A stretch of DNA of 19,996 nt from Gammaproteobacteria bacterium (GTDB taxonomy: Bacteria > Pseudomonadota > Gammaproteobacteria > Eutrophobiales > Eutrophobiaceae), in NCBI GenBank assembly GCA_016844485.1, contig JAENIZ010000004.1, forward strand, positions 1 through 19,996. Direction: 5' to 3'. Shown here piece after piece: positions 1 through 8,456 of this stretch (position 1 is the stretch's first letter; each line of letters starts with the position of its first letter). The notes beneath the pieces were generated by a model, which saw only the letters and a program-made list of their open reading frames with translations, made no database searches and had not been told where the DNA came from. The translations under genes were made by a program, and so were the position numbers.

Positions 1-1407
1 TCCATCCACGGCCAGGGCGGCCTCATGCATGGCCTCGGCGAGTGTCGGATGGGCGTGGATAGTCCGGGCAATATCCTCGGTGCTGCCGTCGAACTCCATG
101 GCCAGCACGGCTTCAGCGATCAACTCCGAGGCATTCGGTCCGATGATGTGCACACCCAGGATGCGGTCTGTCCTGGCATCACCCAGTATTTTTACCATAC
201 CCCCGGTCTCGCCCATGGCGCGGGCACGCCCGCTGGCAGCAAAGGGAAAGACGCCGCTGCGATATTCAACACCCGCATCTTTTAATTCCTGTTCAGTCTT
301 TCCGACCCAGGCAATCTCCGGCCAGGTATAAATAACCCAGGGGATGACTGCATAATTCATGTGACTTGCGCGACCGGCGATGCGCTCAGCGACGGCAATA
401 CCTTCTTCGGAGGCCTTGTGCGCCAGCATCGGGCCGCGTACAACATCACCAATGGCATAAACGTTAGGCAGACTGGTACAGCAGTGTTCATCCACCTCGA
501 TAAAACCGCGTTCATCCAGAAAAAGACCGCATTCATCTGCCCCCAGACCTTCGGTATTGGGTTTGCGGCCGACCGCAACGATCAACTTATCGACGTTGAA
601 TTGATGTTTACCTTCCTTGTCCTGATAGGTGACGATCACCTGTTGGTTATTGGAACCCGTTCCTGTCACCTTGGCCCCCAGCCTGATATCCAGTCCCTGT
701 TTTTGTAGTGTTTTCCACGCCTCGTTCGCAATCTGCCGATCAACCGGCGGGAGAAAATCCTCCAACGCTTCAAGGACAATCACCTCGGATCCGAGGCGTT
801 TCCAGACGCTGCCGAGTTCCAGGCCGATTACACCGGCCCCGATGACGCCGAGAGTCCTTGGCGCCTGATTGAAACACAGTGCGCCGGTGGAATCGACGAT
901 CAGATCCTGATCTACATTGGCGGGTGGAATTCTGGCCGGGACAGAGCCGGTCGCAATGATAATGTGTTTTGCCGAGACAATTGTTTTTTCTCCGCCTGTA
1001 TTGGCTACGGGTGTAATTTCAATTTGACTGGCGGATAACAGTCGGCCATGTCCCTGCAACCATTCCACCTTGTTTTTTCGAAACAGGCCCGCAATGCCTT
1101 GCGTCAGCGTGCTTACGATCTTCGCCTTGCGGGCGATCATCCTGTTGACGTCCATACTGATCCCGGTAGTCGTAATACCGTGCTCGATGGCCTCATGTTT
1201 CATATGCATAAAATGATGTGATGAATCGAGCAGGGCCTTGGAAGGAATACACCCGACATTCAGGCAAGTGCCTCCTAACGCAGGTTTGCCTTCCTCATTA
1301 AGCCAGCTTTCGATACAGGCCGTGGCCAGGCCAAGTTGGGCACAGCGGATTGCGGCTACATAACCGCCAGGCCCGGCGCCGATGACAACAACGTCAAAGT
1401 TTTGCAT
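1..1407 (-). CDS. lpdA: Dihydrolipoyl dehydrogenase (E3), 3' end cut by window edge
   Basis: This FAD flavoprotein reoxidises the dihydrolipoyl groups of 2-oxoacid dehydrogenase complexes with NAD+. I translated the minus strand from ATG at 1407 and it stays open for 469 codons to the window edge. The family is about 470-480 residues, so only a few C-terminal residues are missing. An N-terminal FAD-binding GAGPGGY is followed by the redox disulfide motif GGTCLNVGCIPSKALL, then a second dinucleotide-binding GAGVIGLELG, then the FAD motif YAIGD. The C-terminal catalytic motif HAHPTLAEAMHEA is the His-Glu dyad of the dimer interface. The gene starts 8 bp after the sucB stop, and its ribosome site (AGGA) overlaps that stop. 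It is therefore the third gene of a sucA-sucB-lpdA operon and very likely serves 2-oxoglutarate dehydrogenase, and possibly other complexes. Confidence 0.95.
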   Translation of the reverse strand, partial: MQNFDVVVIGAGPGGYVAAIRCAQLGLATACIESWLNEEGKPALGGTCLNVGCIPSKALLDSSHHFMHMKHEAIEHGITTTGISMDVNRMIARKAKIVSTLTQGIAGLFRKNKVEWLQGHGRLLSASQIEITPVANTGGEKTIVSAKHIIIATGSVPARIPPANVDQDLIVDSTGALCFNQAPRTLGVIGAGVIGLELGSVWKRLGSEVIVLEALEDFLPPVDRQIANEAWKTLQKQGLDIRLGAKVTGTGSNNQQVIVTYQDKEGKHQFNVDKLIVAVGRKPNTEGLGADECGLFLDERGFIEVDEHCCTSLPNVYAIGDVVRGPMLAHKASEEGIAVAERIAGRASHMNYAVIPWVIYTWPEIAWVGKTEQELKDAGVEYRSGVFPFAASGRARAMGETGGMVKILGDARTDRILGVHIIGPNASELIAEAVLAMEFDGSTEDIARTIHAHPTLAEAMHEAALAVDG

Positions 1408-1415
1408 TCGATATC

Positions 1416-2732
1416 CTAGACCTGTAGCAGTAACCGGGTGGGATCTTCGATCTGTTCTTTTATGGAAACCAGAAACTGCACTGCCTCGCGTCCATCGATT
1501 ATACGGTGATCATAGGACAGGGCGAGATACATCATCGGTCTTATAATCACTTGACCTTTCTCGGCCACCGGGCGTTCCTGCATTTTATGCATGCCCAGGA
1601 TGGCACTTTGCGGAGGATTGAGTATAGGAGTGGAAAGCAATGATCCAAACACTCCACCGTTGGTAATGGTGAAGGTGCCACCCGTCAGTTCCTCGATGGT
1701 CAGTTTGGAATCCCGAGCTTTTTCCCCGTACTCCCTGATTTTGGTTTCAATGACGGCAAATGACATTGTGTCAGCATCACGAACAATGGGAACAACCAGT
1801 CCCCGGGGAGAACTCACCGCAATGCCGATATCAAAATAACCATGATAAATAATATCTTCCCCGTCAACAGAGGCGTTAACGACCGGGAATTTCTTCAGTG
1901 CTTCAACGACCGCTTTGGTGAAGAATGACATCAGACCCAGTTTCACCCCATGGATTTTTTCGAACTCTTCCTTATAGCGATTACGCAGATCAATTACAGG
2001 CTGCATATTGACTTCGTTAAAGGTGGTCAGGATGGCGTTTTCATGTTGTGCCATAAGCAGGCGTTCGGCCACACGTTTGCGCAACCGGGTCATGGGGACA
2101 CGTTCTTGCGGACGATCTCCGCTCTTGGGAATTTGTACAGGTGATTTGGCAACAGGCGCAGCAGGTACAGGTTTTGGTGCCGGCGCAGGCGTTGGTACAG
2201 GTGCAACCTTTTTGGGTTGCTCTGGTTTGGGGGCAGGGGCAACCGCAACTTTTGGTATAGCACCGGTTTTCTCGATGTGCTTGAGTACGTCTTCCTTGGT
2301 CAGACGGCCGTCTGCACTGCTGGCCGGGATATCTGCAGCGTCAAGTTGATATTGTTGTAATAAATTACGCACGGCCGGGCTGAGTTTTGATTCACGACTT
2401 TGCACGGGAGGTGCTATATCGGGCAGGTTTTGTTGCTCTGGCCTGGATTCAATTCTGACGGGTGTTGAGGCATCGACAGTCTTTGCTTCGCTCATCTCGG
2501 TTTCAATGCGGGCGATGACCTCGTCGCTGTATACTTGTTCGCCACTCTGCTTGAGGATCTCGGTCAGGGTGCCATTATTAGGCGCAGCTACTTCCAGCGT
2601 GACTTTATCTGTTTCGATATCAATAAGACTGTCACCACGGTTTACGGCATCACCGATTTTTTTATGCCAGTTCATCAGGGTGGCTTCCGCCACTGATTCT
2701 GCCAAAACGGGAACTTTGACTTCTACAAGCAC
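1416..2732 (-). CDS. sucB: Dihydrolipoyllysine succinyltransferase, E2 of 2-oxoglutarate dehydrogenase
   Basis: This is the core E2 subunit; it transfers the succinyl group from E1 via its swinging lipoyl arm to CoA. The 438-residue product has one lipoyl domain (about residues 1-77) with the lipoylated Lys43 in DIETDKVTLE. An Ala/Pro-rich linker follows, with a peripheral-subunit-binding domain near residues 117-152 (SPAVRNLLQQYQL). A second long Ala/Pro/Lys linker runs about 158-205, and the catalytic acyltransferase domain runs from about 210 to the end. The active-site motif SYDHRIIDG supplies His409 and Asp413. The start is GTG at 2732, chosen because AAGGAG lies 6 bp upstream and the lipoyl domain begins immediately. 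It follows sucA by 61 bp on the same strand. Domain order and neighbour favour succinyl- over acetyltransferase. Confidence 0.96.
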   Translation of the reverse strand: MLVEVKVPVLAESVAEATLMNWHKKIGDAVNRGDSLIDIETDKVTLEVAAPNNGTLTEILKQSGEQVYSDEVIARIETEMSEAKTVDASTPVRIESRPEQQNLPDIAPPVQSRESKLSPAVRNLLQQYQLDAADIPASSADGRLTKEDVLKHIEKTGAIPKVAVAPAPKPEQPKKVAPVPTPAPAPKPVPAAPVAKSPVQIPKSGDRPQERVPMTRLRKRVAERLLMAQHENAILTTFNEVNMQPVIDLRNRYKEEFEKIHGVKLGLMSFFTKAVVEALKKFPVVNASVDGEDIIYHGYFDIGIAVSSPRGLVVPIVRDADTMSFAVIETKIREYGEKARDSKLTIEELTGGTFTITNGGVFGSLLSTPILNPPQSAILGMHKMQERPVAEKGQVIIRPMMYLALSYDHRIIDGREAVQFLVSIKEQIEDPTRLLLQV

Positions 2733-2793
2733 GCTGATCTCCTTAATACTCTCGTTTCCGGGTTAATCACTATTTAAATGGAAAACACCAACC

Positions 2794-5658
2794 TTAAGCC
2801 TTGATAACAATTTTTTTATGGGTGACCTCAAGTTTATCGAGTTGCAGGGCGTCCGAAACAAGTTGCCGTTGTTGCTCCAGGTGTTTGGACATATAACCAC
2901 CTGCAGGCGAGGCAGAATAAAAACGTCCGGCATAGCCAAGGGCATGCTGATCACTCAAAGAACCTATCATGGTGCCGCGTGACTGCAAATAATACCAACT
3001 GCCCTGATTTTTGGGTTCTTCCTGCACCCAGACAACCTCTTTTAAATTCTCATAGCGACCCAGGACTCGTTTGACTGCATCCATCGGGTAAGGAAATAAC
3101 TGCTCAATCCTGGCAATGGCAATGTTATTGATTTTATTTTCCCTGCGTGCATCAAGCAGGTCGTAAAATACTTTGCCGGAACAAAACAGCAGTCGTGTGA
3201 TAGCCCCAGGATCATGATCATCAATCTCATCAATGACTGTCTGAAATTTGCCTGTAGTGAGTTGTTCTATCGGTGACGTAGAGAGTTTATGCCGTAACAG
3301 GCTTTTCGGGCTCATTACAATAAGTGGTTTGCGGTATGGGCGTAATATCTGGCGCCGTAACATGTGAAACATCTGTGCTGCGGTGCTGGGCACACAGACC
3401 TGAATATTTTCCCGTGCACATAATTGCAGATAGCGTTCCAGCCGGGCGGAGGAATGTTCGGGTCCCTGGCCGTCATAACCATGAGGCAAAAATGTTACTA
3501 AACCACAGTAACGTTTCCATTTGGCCTCACTTGAACTGATAAACTGATCGAAAACAACCTGCGCGCCATTGGCAAAATCACCGAACTGCGCTTCCCAGAT
3601 TACGAGAGAGTTCGGTTCGGCGCTGCTGTAACCATATTCATAGGCGAGTACCGCTTCTTCTGACAGGGTAGAGTTAATTACCAGGAAGTCTGCCTGTGTG
3701 TCACTGATATGCCGTAAGGGTAGATGGGTCGCGCCGGTTTCATGATCATGGAGTACGGCATGACGATGAAAGAATGTACCCCTGCCACAGTCCTGTCCTG
3801 AGAGTCTTATCGGATGACCGGAATCGACTAATGAGGCGTAGGCCATAGTCTCGGCAAACCCCCAGTCCATAGGTAATTCACCCGTACTCATCTTGCGCCG
3901 GTTCTCGATAATTCGATTTACTGTCGGATGTAACGTAAATCCAGCCGGTATGTCCGTAATACGCTGTGCCAGTCGTTTGGCCGTATCAGTATCAATACTT
4001 GTGGTTGTCACTGTATCCCAATGTGTACCTTTATACGGTGTATAGTTAATCAGAAAATCATTACTGACGTTTTTTGCCTGCGGACCGGCAACCGCGCGAT
4101 TTGATTCCAGTGACTGGATATAGATGGTGAGGATTTTATCGGCGTCCTGTTCCGTTAATAATTTTTCATTGATAAGTTTCTCTGTATAGATCCTGCGTGC
4201 GCCCGGATGCTTTCTGATCTGTTTATACATAATGGGCTGGGTTGCAGCAGGTTCGTCAGCTTCACTGTGACCATGCTTTCGATAACATACCATGTCGATC
4301 ACGACGTCTTTATTAAATTCCATACGGAAATCGAGGGCCAGTTTTGCAATAAAGACAACGGCCTCCGGATCGTCGCCATTAACATGGAAGATAGGCGCCT
4401 GCACCATCTTGGCAACATCAGTGCAATATAAAGTAGAGCGTGAATCCAGCGGGTCACTGGTGGTAAAGCCAATCTGATTATTGATAATGATATGGACAGT
4501 GCCACCAGTGGTATAACCCCGTGTCTGGGAAAGATTGAATGTCTCCATGACAACACCTTGCCCGGCAAATGCCGCATCTCCATGAAGCAATATGGGGAGT
4601 ACCTGGTTATGTTTATGATCTTTGCGCCGGTCCTGCCGTGCCCGCACGGAACCTTCCACGACAGGGTCGATGATCTCCAGATGCGAGGGATTGAAAGCGA
4701 GTGTCAGATGCACAGGTCCACCCGGCGTTTCAATATCCGATGAAAATCCCAGATGATATTTTACATCTCCGGCGTCATCTTCATTCTCACTTTGTTTTTT
4801 ACCTTCGAACTCACTGAACAGATCGCTTGGTAACTTACCGATGGTGTTAACCAATACATTTATACGGCCGCGATGTGCCATGCCAATGACAATTTCTTTA
4901 ATCTGTTGCTTGCCTCCATCCTGGATCAATTCATCCAGTAACGGTATCAGACTTTCTCCACCTTCAAGTGAGAAACGTTTTTGACCAACGTATTTGGTAT
5001 GCAGATATTCTTCGAGGGCATTGGCAGCGATAGTACGTTCCAGGATATGAAGTTTCTTATCTTTATCGAAAGAAGGTGTAGCACGACATAGTTCAAGCCG
5101 TTGCTGGATCCAGCGCTTCTGCTCGGTTTCATTAATGTGCATGTATTCAGCGCCGATTGTCCGGCAATAGGTGGTCCGGATGATATCGATGATTTCTCGC
5201 AGGGGAATTTCATTATTGTCATGTAGCTGCAATGAACCGGTATTGAATTTACTTTCCATATCGGCATTCGTGAGTCCATGAAAGTCGGGATTGAGTTCAG
5301 GCACGTCGGGCCGTTCATATTGTTTCAGGGGATCCAGATCGGCCTGCCGGTGACCACGGAAGCGATGGGCATTGATCATCTGCAGGACTGCAACCTGTTT
5401 CTGATGATCCGCAACAGTACTGTCGTTTTGTGCCTGGATTTTTATCGCAGTCTTGTTTTTACCGGCCTCGTAAAACGCATGGCGTACAGTTGAGTGAGGA
5501 ATATCCCGCCCTGAATCAGGGTCGGTTTTTTTCAATGCTTCAAAATATTGCCGCCAGTCGCTGTCGACACTGCCTGGATCCGCGAGATAGGCTTCATACA
5601 GATCTTCAATGAACCAGGCGTTTCCGCTATAGAGATGGGAAGGTGTCAATTTGTCCAT
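2794..5658 (-). CDS. sucA: 2-oxoglutarate dehydrogenase E1 component
   Basis: This thiamine-diphosphate-dependent E1 decarboxylates 2-oxoglutarate and succinylates the lipoyl group of SucB in the TCA cycle. The 954-residue length fits the family (about 930-950). The N-terminus (LYSGNAWFIEDLYEAYLADP) is the E1o-specific segment linked to complex assembly. IGMAHRGRINVLVN and FNPSHLEIIDPVVEGSVRA are characteristic. The ThDP/Mg site is marked by GDAAFAGQGVV (Asp361) and INNQIGFTTS (Asn394), followed by YRKHGHSEADEPA. The C-terminal half has the transketolase-like pyrimidine-binding region (AYEYGYSSAEPNSLVIWEAQ, with QFGDFANGAQVVFDQF). The start ATG at 5658 gives the expected N-terminus, but the ribosome site is weak. 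It is the first gene of the minus-strand operon and is divergent from gltA. Confidence 0.97.
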   Translation of the reverse strand: MDKLTPSHLYSGNAWFIEDLYEAYLADPGSVDSDWRQYFEALKKTDPDSGRDIPHSTVRHAFYEAGKNKTAIKIQAQNDSTVADHQKQVAVLQMINAHRFRGHRQADLDPLKQYERPDVPELNPDFHGLTNADMESKFNTGSLQLHDNNEIPLREIIDIIRTTYCRTIGAEYMHINETEQKRWIQQRLELCRATPSFDKDKKLHILERTIAANALEEYLHTKYVGQKRFSLEGGESLIPLLDELIQDGGKQQIKEIVIGMAHRGRINVLVNTIGKLPSDLFSEFEGKKQSENEDDAGDVKYHLGFSSDIETPGGPVHLTLAFNPSHLEIIDPVVEGSVRARQDRRKDHKHNQVLPILLHGDAAFAGQGVVMETFNLSQTRGYTTGGTVHIIINNQIGFTTSDPLDSRSTLYCTDVAKMVQAPIFHVNGDDPEAVVFIAKLALDFRMEFNKDVVIDMVCYRKHGHSEADEPAATQPIMYKQIRKHPGARRIYTEKLINEKLLTEQDADKILTIYIQSLESNRAVAGPQAKNVSNDFLINYTPYKGTHWDTVTTTSIDTDTAKRLAQRITDIPAGFTLHPTVNRIIENRRKMSTGELPMDWGFAETMAYASLVDSGHPIRLSGQDCGRGTFFHRHAVLHDHETGATHLPLRHISDTQADFLVINSTLSEEAVLAYEYGYSSAEPNSLVIWEAQFGDFANGAQVVFDQFISSSEAKWKRYCGLVTFLPHGYDGQGPEHSSARLERYLQLCARENIQVCVPSTAAQMFHMLRRQILRPYRKPLIVMSPKSLLRHKLSTSPIEQLTTGKFQTVIDEIDDHDPGAITRLLFCSGKVFYDLLDARRENKINNIAIARIEQLFPYPMDAVKRVLGRYENLKEVVWVQEEPKNQGSWYYLQSRGTMIGSLSDQHALGYAGRFYSASPAGGYMSKHLEQQRQLVSDALQLDKLEVTHKKIVIKA

Positions 5659-5960
5659 AATACAATCTTAATGATGCCGCACATCTGGATGCTTTTACAG
5701 GGGGATCTGCCCTTCTGTTTGTGTTGTTTTTCTTTATATATCCCTATTTTTCAAGCACTAGGGATTATCAGTTTAAGTTGTTCTGGCAATTATTGTTACA
5801 AGTTTAGACGATTTGACTATTTTGTCATGAGACGGGCCATTTTTCAGCCGGTAACACATGATCAAGCCTTGCTGCAATGCCATATTGAGCGGTATCCTGA
5901 AAAATATCCAGCAATAAGAATTTTTCCAATAATAATTAAACTCGCAGGGGAGGTTTCTTA
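5659..5960. promoter_or_regulatory. Divergent sucA / gltA control region
   Basis: This 302-bp AT-rich region lies between divergent sucA and gltA and must contain both promoters. I see no believable gene in it. On the sucA side a TATATA stretch (5735-5740) could serve as a -10, but it has no good -35 at 17 bp. On the gltA side several TTG-containing boxes exist but none pairs convincingly with a -10. The gltA ribosome site is clear: AGGGGAGG ends 7 bp before the ATG at 5961. A perfect inverted repeat lies at 5740-5765 (listed separately). The promoter assignment is inferred from gene orientation. Confidence 0.6.
5740..5765. repeat. Perfect 7-bp inverted repeat, possible operator
   Basis: ATCCCTA (5740-5746) and TAGGGAT (5759-5765) are exact reverse complements separated by 12 bp, a geometry typical of a dimeric regulator site. 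The left arm touches the TATATA that could be the -10 for sucA. A bound protein could therefore control sucA, gltA or both. I cannot name the regulator. A 7-bp repeat in AT-rich DNA can also occur by chance. Confidence 0.4.
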
Positions 5961-7268
5961 ATGTCTGATACCGTTACCATTATTGATAACAAAACAGGCA
6001 AGCAGATTGAGTGCCCGGTCTTGTATGGTACTTACGGCCCTCCCGTAATTGATACCAAATCTCTTTATAATGAACTCGGGATGTTTACTTTTGATCCCGG
6101 GTATCTGACCACCGCCTCCTGCCGCAGCGCCATTACTTATCTTGATGGGGAAAAGGGCATACTCATGCATCGCGGGTACCCCATTGAGCAACTGGCTGAA
6201 CAGAGTACCTATCTTGAGGTCTGTTATCTGCTCCTCTATGGGGAGTTGCCCACGCGGGAACAATATGATGGCTTTCGTGCGGATTTGAACAAGCGTAATC
6301 TGGTACATGAACATCTGGAGCGTTTCTATACGGGTTATCTCTATGATGCCCATCCGATGGCGATAATGGTCGGGATTACCGGGGCATTGTCTTCCTATTA
6401 TCACGAGGCCCTGGATATCAATGATCCGGTAGACCGCGATATAACGGCCAAGCGCGTGATCGCCAAGATGCCTATCCTGGCCGCGCATTGCTACAAACAT
6501 GCGATGGGCCACCCGTTTGTCTATTCAAGGGACGATCTGGGTTATGTCCAGAATTTCCTCAATATGATGTTCTCATTACCCAACCGGGCATATGTCCCTA
6601 ATCCAACAGCAATTCGTGCCCTTGACCTGTTAATGATCCTGCATGCAGATCATGAACAAAACGCATCAACATCAACAGTCAGGCTTTCGGGTAGCGCAGA
6701 GGCGAATCCATTCGCATGTATTGCCGCAGGGATTGTGACCCTGTGGGGCAGGGCGCATGGTGGTGCAAATGAAGCGGTATTGAGAATGCTGACTGAGATC
6801 AAAGACCCGAAAAACATTCCACAATATATTGCCAAGGCAAAAGACAAGGATGATCCTTTCCGCCTCATGGGATTTGGTCATCGTGTCTATAAAAATTATG
6901 ATCCGCGCGCGACCATAATCCGGAAGGCGTGTCATGACCTGATTGATGAGCTCAATACAGTACATCAACCCTTATTTGAAATTGCAATGCAACTTGAAGA
7001 GATTGCGCTCAAGGATGATTATTTTATCGAACGCAAGCTTTATCCCAATGTGGATTTTTATTCCGGGATTATTCTCAAGGCCCTGGGTATTCCTACCTCT
7101 ATGTATACCGTGATGTTCGCTCTGGCCAGATCAGCCGGCTGGATCGCCCAGTGGATGGAGATGATGACAGACCCGGATTTCCGTATTGGACGGCCACGGC
7201 AACTTTATATTGGCACAGAGAAACGCGATTATGTACCGATGGAAAAGCGTAGTCAGCGGCACGATTGA
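5961..7268 (+). CDS. gltA: Citrate synthase, type II
   Basis: Condenses oxaloacetate and acetyl-CoA to citrate, the entry step of the TCA cycle. The 435-residue length and the N-terminal beta-rich extension (MSDTVTIIDNKTGKQIECPV) indicate the hexameric, usually NADH-sensitive type II enzyme of Gram-negative bacteria. The catalytic residues are visible: His266 in GRAHGGANEAV, His307 in MGFGHRVYKNYDPRA and Asp365 in NVDFYSGI. HADHEQNASTSTVRL carries the substrate-binding segment, and the C-terminus ends with the family block RIGRPRQLYIG. The start has a strong ribosome site (AGGGGAGG). mdh follows 39 bp downstream on the same strand, so the pair would coordinate oxaloacetate production and use. 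It is divergent from sucAB-lpdA. Confidence 0.97.
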   Translation: MSDTVTIIDNKTGKQIECPVLYGTYGPPVIDTKSLYNELGMFTFDPGYLTTASCRSAITYLDGEKGILMHRGYPIEQLAEQSTYLEVCYLLLYGELPTREQYDGFRADLNKRNLVHEHLERFYTGYLYDAHPMAIMVGITGALSSYYHEALDINDPVDRDITAKRVIAKMPILAAHCYKHAMGHPFVYSRDDLGYVQNFLNMMFSLPNRAYVPNPTAIRALDLLMILHADHEQNASTSTVRLSGSAEANPFACIAAGIVTLWGRAHGGANEAVLRMLTEIKDPKNIPQYIAKAKDKDDPFRLMGFGHRVYKNYDPRATIIRKACHDLIDELNTVHQPLFEIAMQLEEIALKDDYFIERKLYPNVDFYSGIILKALGIPTSMYTVMFALARSAGWIAQWMEMMTDPDFRIGRPRQLYIGTEKRDYVPMEKRSQRHD

Positions 7269-7307
7269 TTGTAATTCACGATAATATTTGATGAGGAGAT
7301 TGTAGAG

Positions 7308-8288
7308 ATGAAGCCACCAGTCCGTGTAGCGGTTACGGGGGCAGCCGGGCAGATTGGATACTCACTATTATTCCGGATTGCCGCGGGGGAAATGCTGGGA
7401 CCGGATCAGCCCGTCATATTGCAATTGCTGGAAATTACACCCGCCTTGAAGGTGCTTGAAGGCGTGGCGATGGAGATTGATGACTGCGCATTTCCGCTGG
7501 TTGCAGGTTACGTCCTGACAGATGACGTGAATAAGGCGTTTAAAGATCTGGATTATGCGTTGCTCGTCGGTGCAAAACCGCGCGGGCCGGGGATGGAACG
7601 CAGCGACCTGCTCGCGGCCAACGGCGGGATCTTCAAGGTGCAGGGCAAAGCGTTGAACGATAATGCCAAACCTGGTGTAAAGGTGATCGTAGTTGGAAAC
7701 CCTGCCAATACCAACGCCCACACGGCCATGATCAATGCCCCTGATCTTGAGCGCCGGAATTTCACGGCAATGACGCGGCTTGATCATAATCGTGCATTGG
7801 CGCAGTTGGCCGCCAGGACAAAATCGCGCGTCAGCGATATCAGGAAGCTGACCATCTGGGGAAATCACTCCACCACCCAGTATCCGGATATCAGTCATGC
7901 CACCATAGCCGGTAAACCGGCAAAGGATATGGTCGATGAAAACTGGTACAGGAATGAGTATATCCCCAGGGTGGCCAAACGTGGCGCAGAGGTCATTGCG
8001 GCCCGGGGGGCATCGAGCGCAGCCTCCGCTGCCAGCAGCGCGATCGATCATATGCATGACTGGGCGCTGGGGACACCAAAGGATGACTGGGTCAGTATGG
8101 CCGTGCCGAGTGATGGCAGTTATGGTATTCCGGAAGGACTCATGTATTCCTTTCCCGCCACATGCAAAAAGGGAGATTACAAAATCGTACCGGGACTCGA
8201 GATCAGCGAATTCAGCCGCAGCAAAATGGAGGCAACGCGCAAGGAACTGGAAGAAGAACGGGATATGGTAGCAAAGATGCTTCGCTAA
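7308..8288 (+). CDS. mdh: NAD-dependent malate dehydrogenase
   Basis: Interconverts malate and oxaloacetate with NAD(H) in the TCA cycle. The 326-residue product starts with the Rossmann motif VTGAAGQIGYSLLFRIA. VGNPANTNA and TRLDHNRALAQLA follow, and the catalytic His187 lies in WGNHSTTQYPD. The GAAGQIGY motif and the length point to the MDH group found in many beta/gamma-proteobacteria and related to cytosolic MDH, rather than to the ~312-residue E. coli-type enzyme. The substrate-discriminating loop GAKPRGPGMERSDLL is intact and its arginines fit a dicarboxylic substrate. GAGGAG 9 bp upstream supports the start. It probably shares a transcript with gltA. Downstream it converges on hom across a repeat-bearing gap. 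Confidence 0.96.
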   Translation: MKPPVRVAVTGAAGQIGYSLLFRIAAGEMLGPDQPVILQLLEITPALKVLEGVAMEIDDCAFPLVAGYVLTDDVNKAFKDLDYALLVGAKPRGPGMERSDLLAANGGIFKVQGKALNDNAKPGVKVIVVGNPANTNAHTAMINAPDLERRNFTAMTRLDHNRALAQLAARTKSRVSDIRKLTIWGNHSTTQYPDISHATIAGKPAKDMVDENWYRNEYIPRVAKRGAEVIAARGASSAASAASSAIDHMHDWALGTPKDDWVSMAVPSDGSYGIPEGLMYSFPATCKKGDYKIVPGLEISEFSRSKMEATRKELEEERDMVAKMLR

Positions 8289-8291
8289 ACC

Positions 8292-8453
8292 TGACGAGTG
8301 ATTAGTGACTGGTAAAAAACAACTAATTACTCGCCGCTCGACAACGTGTTCCAGACGTTGTCTACCTCCTGCATCCATGCAGTCGTCTTGGTCATCCTGA
8401 CCCCGCGGCATTTGTGTATCCTACACTTCATCACCAATTACCAGTCACATGTG
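8292..8453. repeat. Heptamer-periodic repeat region between mdh and hom
   Basis: This convergent gap carries degenerate 7-bp-periodic sequence at both ends in opposite orientation. On the left, GAGTGAT-TAGTGAC-TGGTAAA; on the right, TCATCAC-CAATTAC-CAGTCAC. An exact 11-bp inverted repeat links them: GTGACTGGTAA at 8305-8315 and TTACCAGTCAC at 8438-8448. The sequence resembles the arrays at 9771-9880 and 11184-11264. No coding sequence was seen here; the mdh stop and hom stop bound the region. Confidence 0.6.
8340..8362. terminator. Hairpin in the mdh/hom gap, possible terminator without U-tract
   Basis: GACAACGT (8340-8347) pairs perfectly with ACGTTGTC (8355-8362) around a 7-nt loop, giving an 8-bp stem between two converging genes. 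Position suggests transcription termination in either direction. However, neither strand shows a run of T after the stem, so it is not a standard intrinsic terminator. A second, smaller hairpin (GGTCA-TCC-TGACC, 8390-8402) lies downstream. Confidence 0.35.
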
Positions 8454-8456
8454 TTA

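Noticed and set aside
5548..5961. Possible small gene in the sucA-gltA gap
   Set aside because: It overlaps the sucA 5' end in antisense, has no ribosome site, and its product shows no gene-like features; the gap is better read as a control region.
7368..8411. Long minus-strand open frame opposite mdh
   Set aside because: It is a shadow of the well-supported mdh frame; its product is rich in Cys, His and Arg with no recognisable domain.
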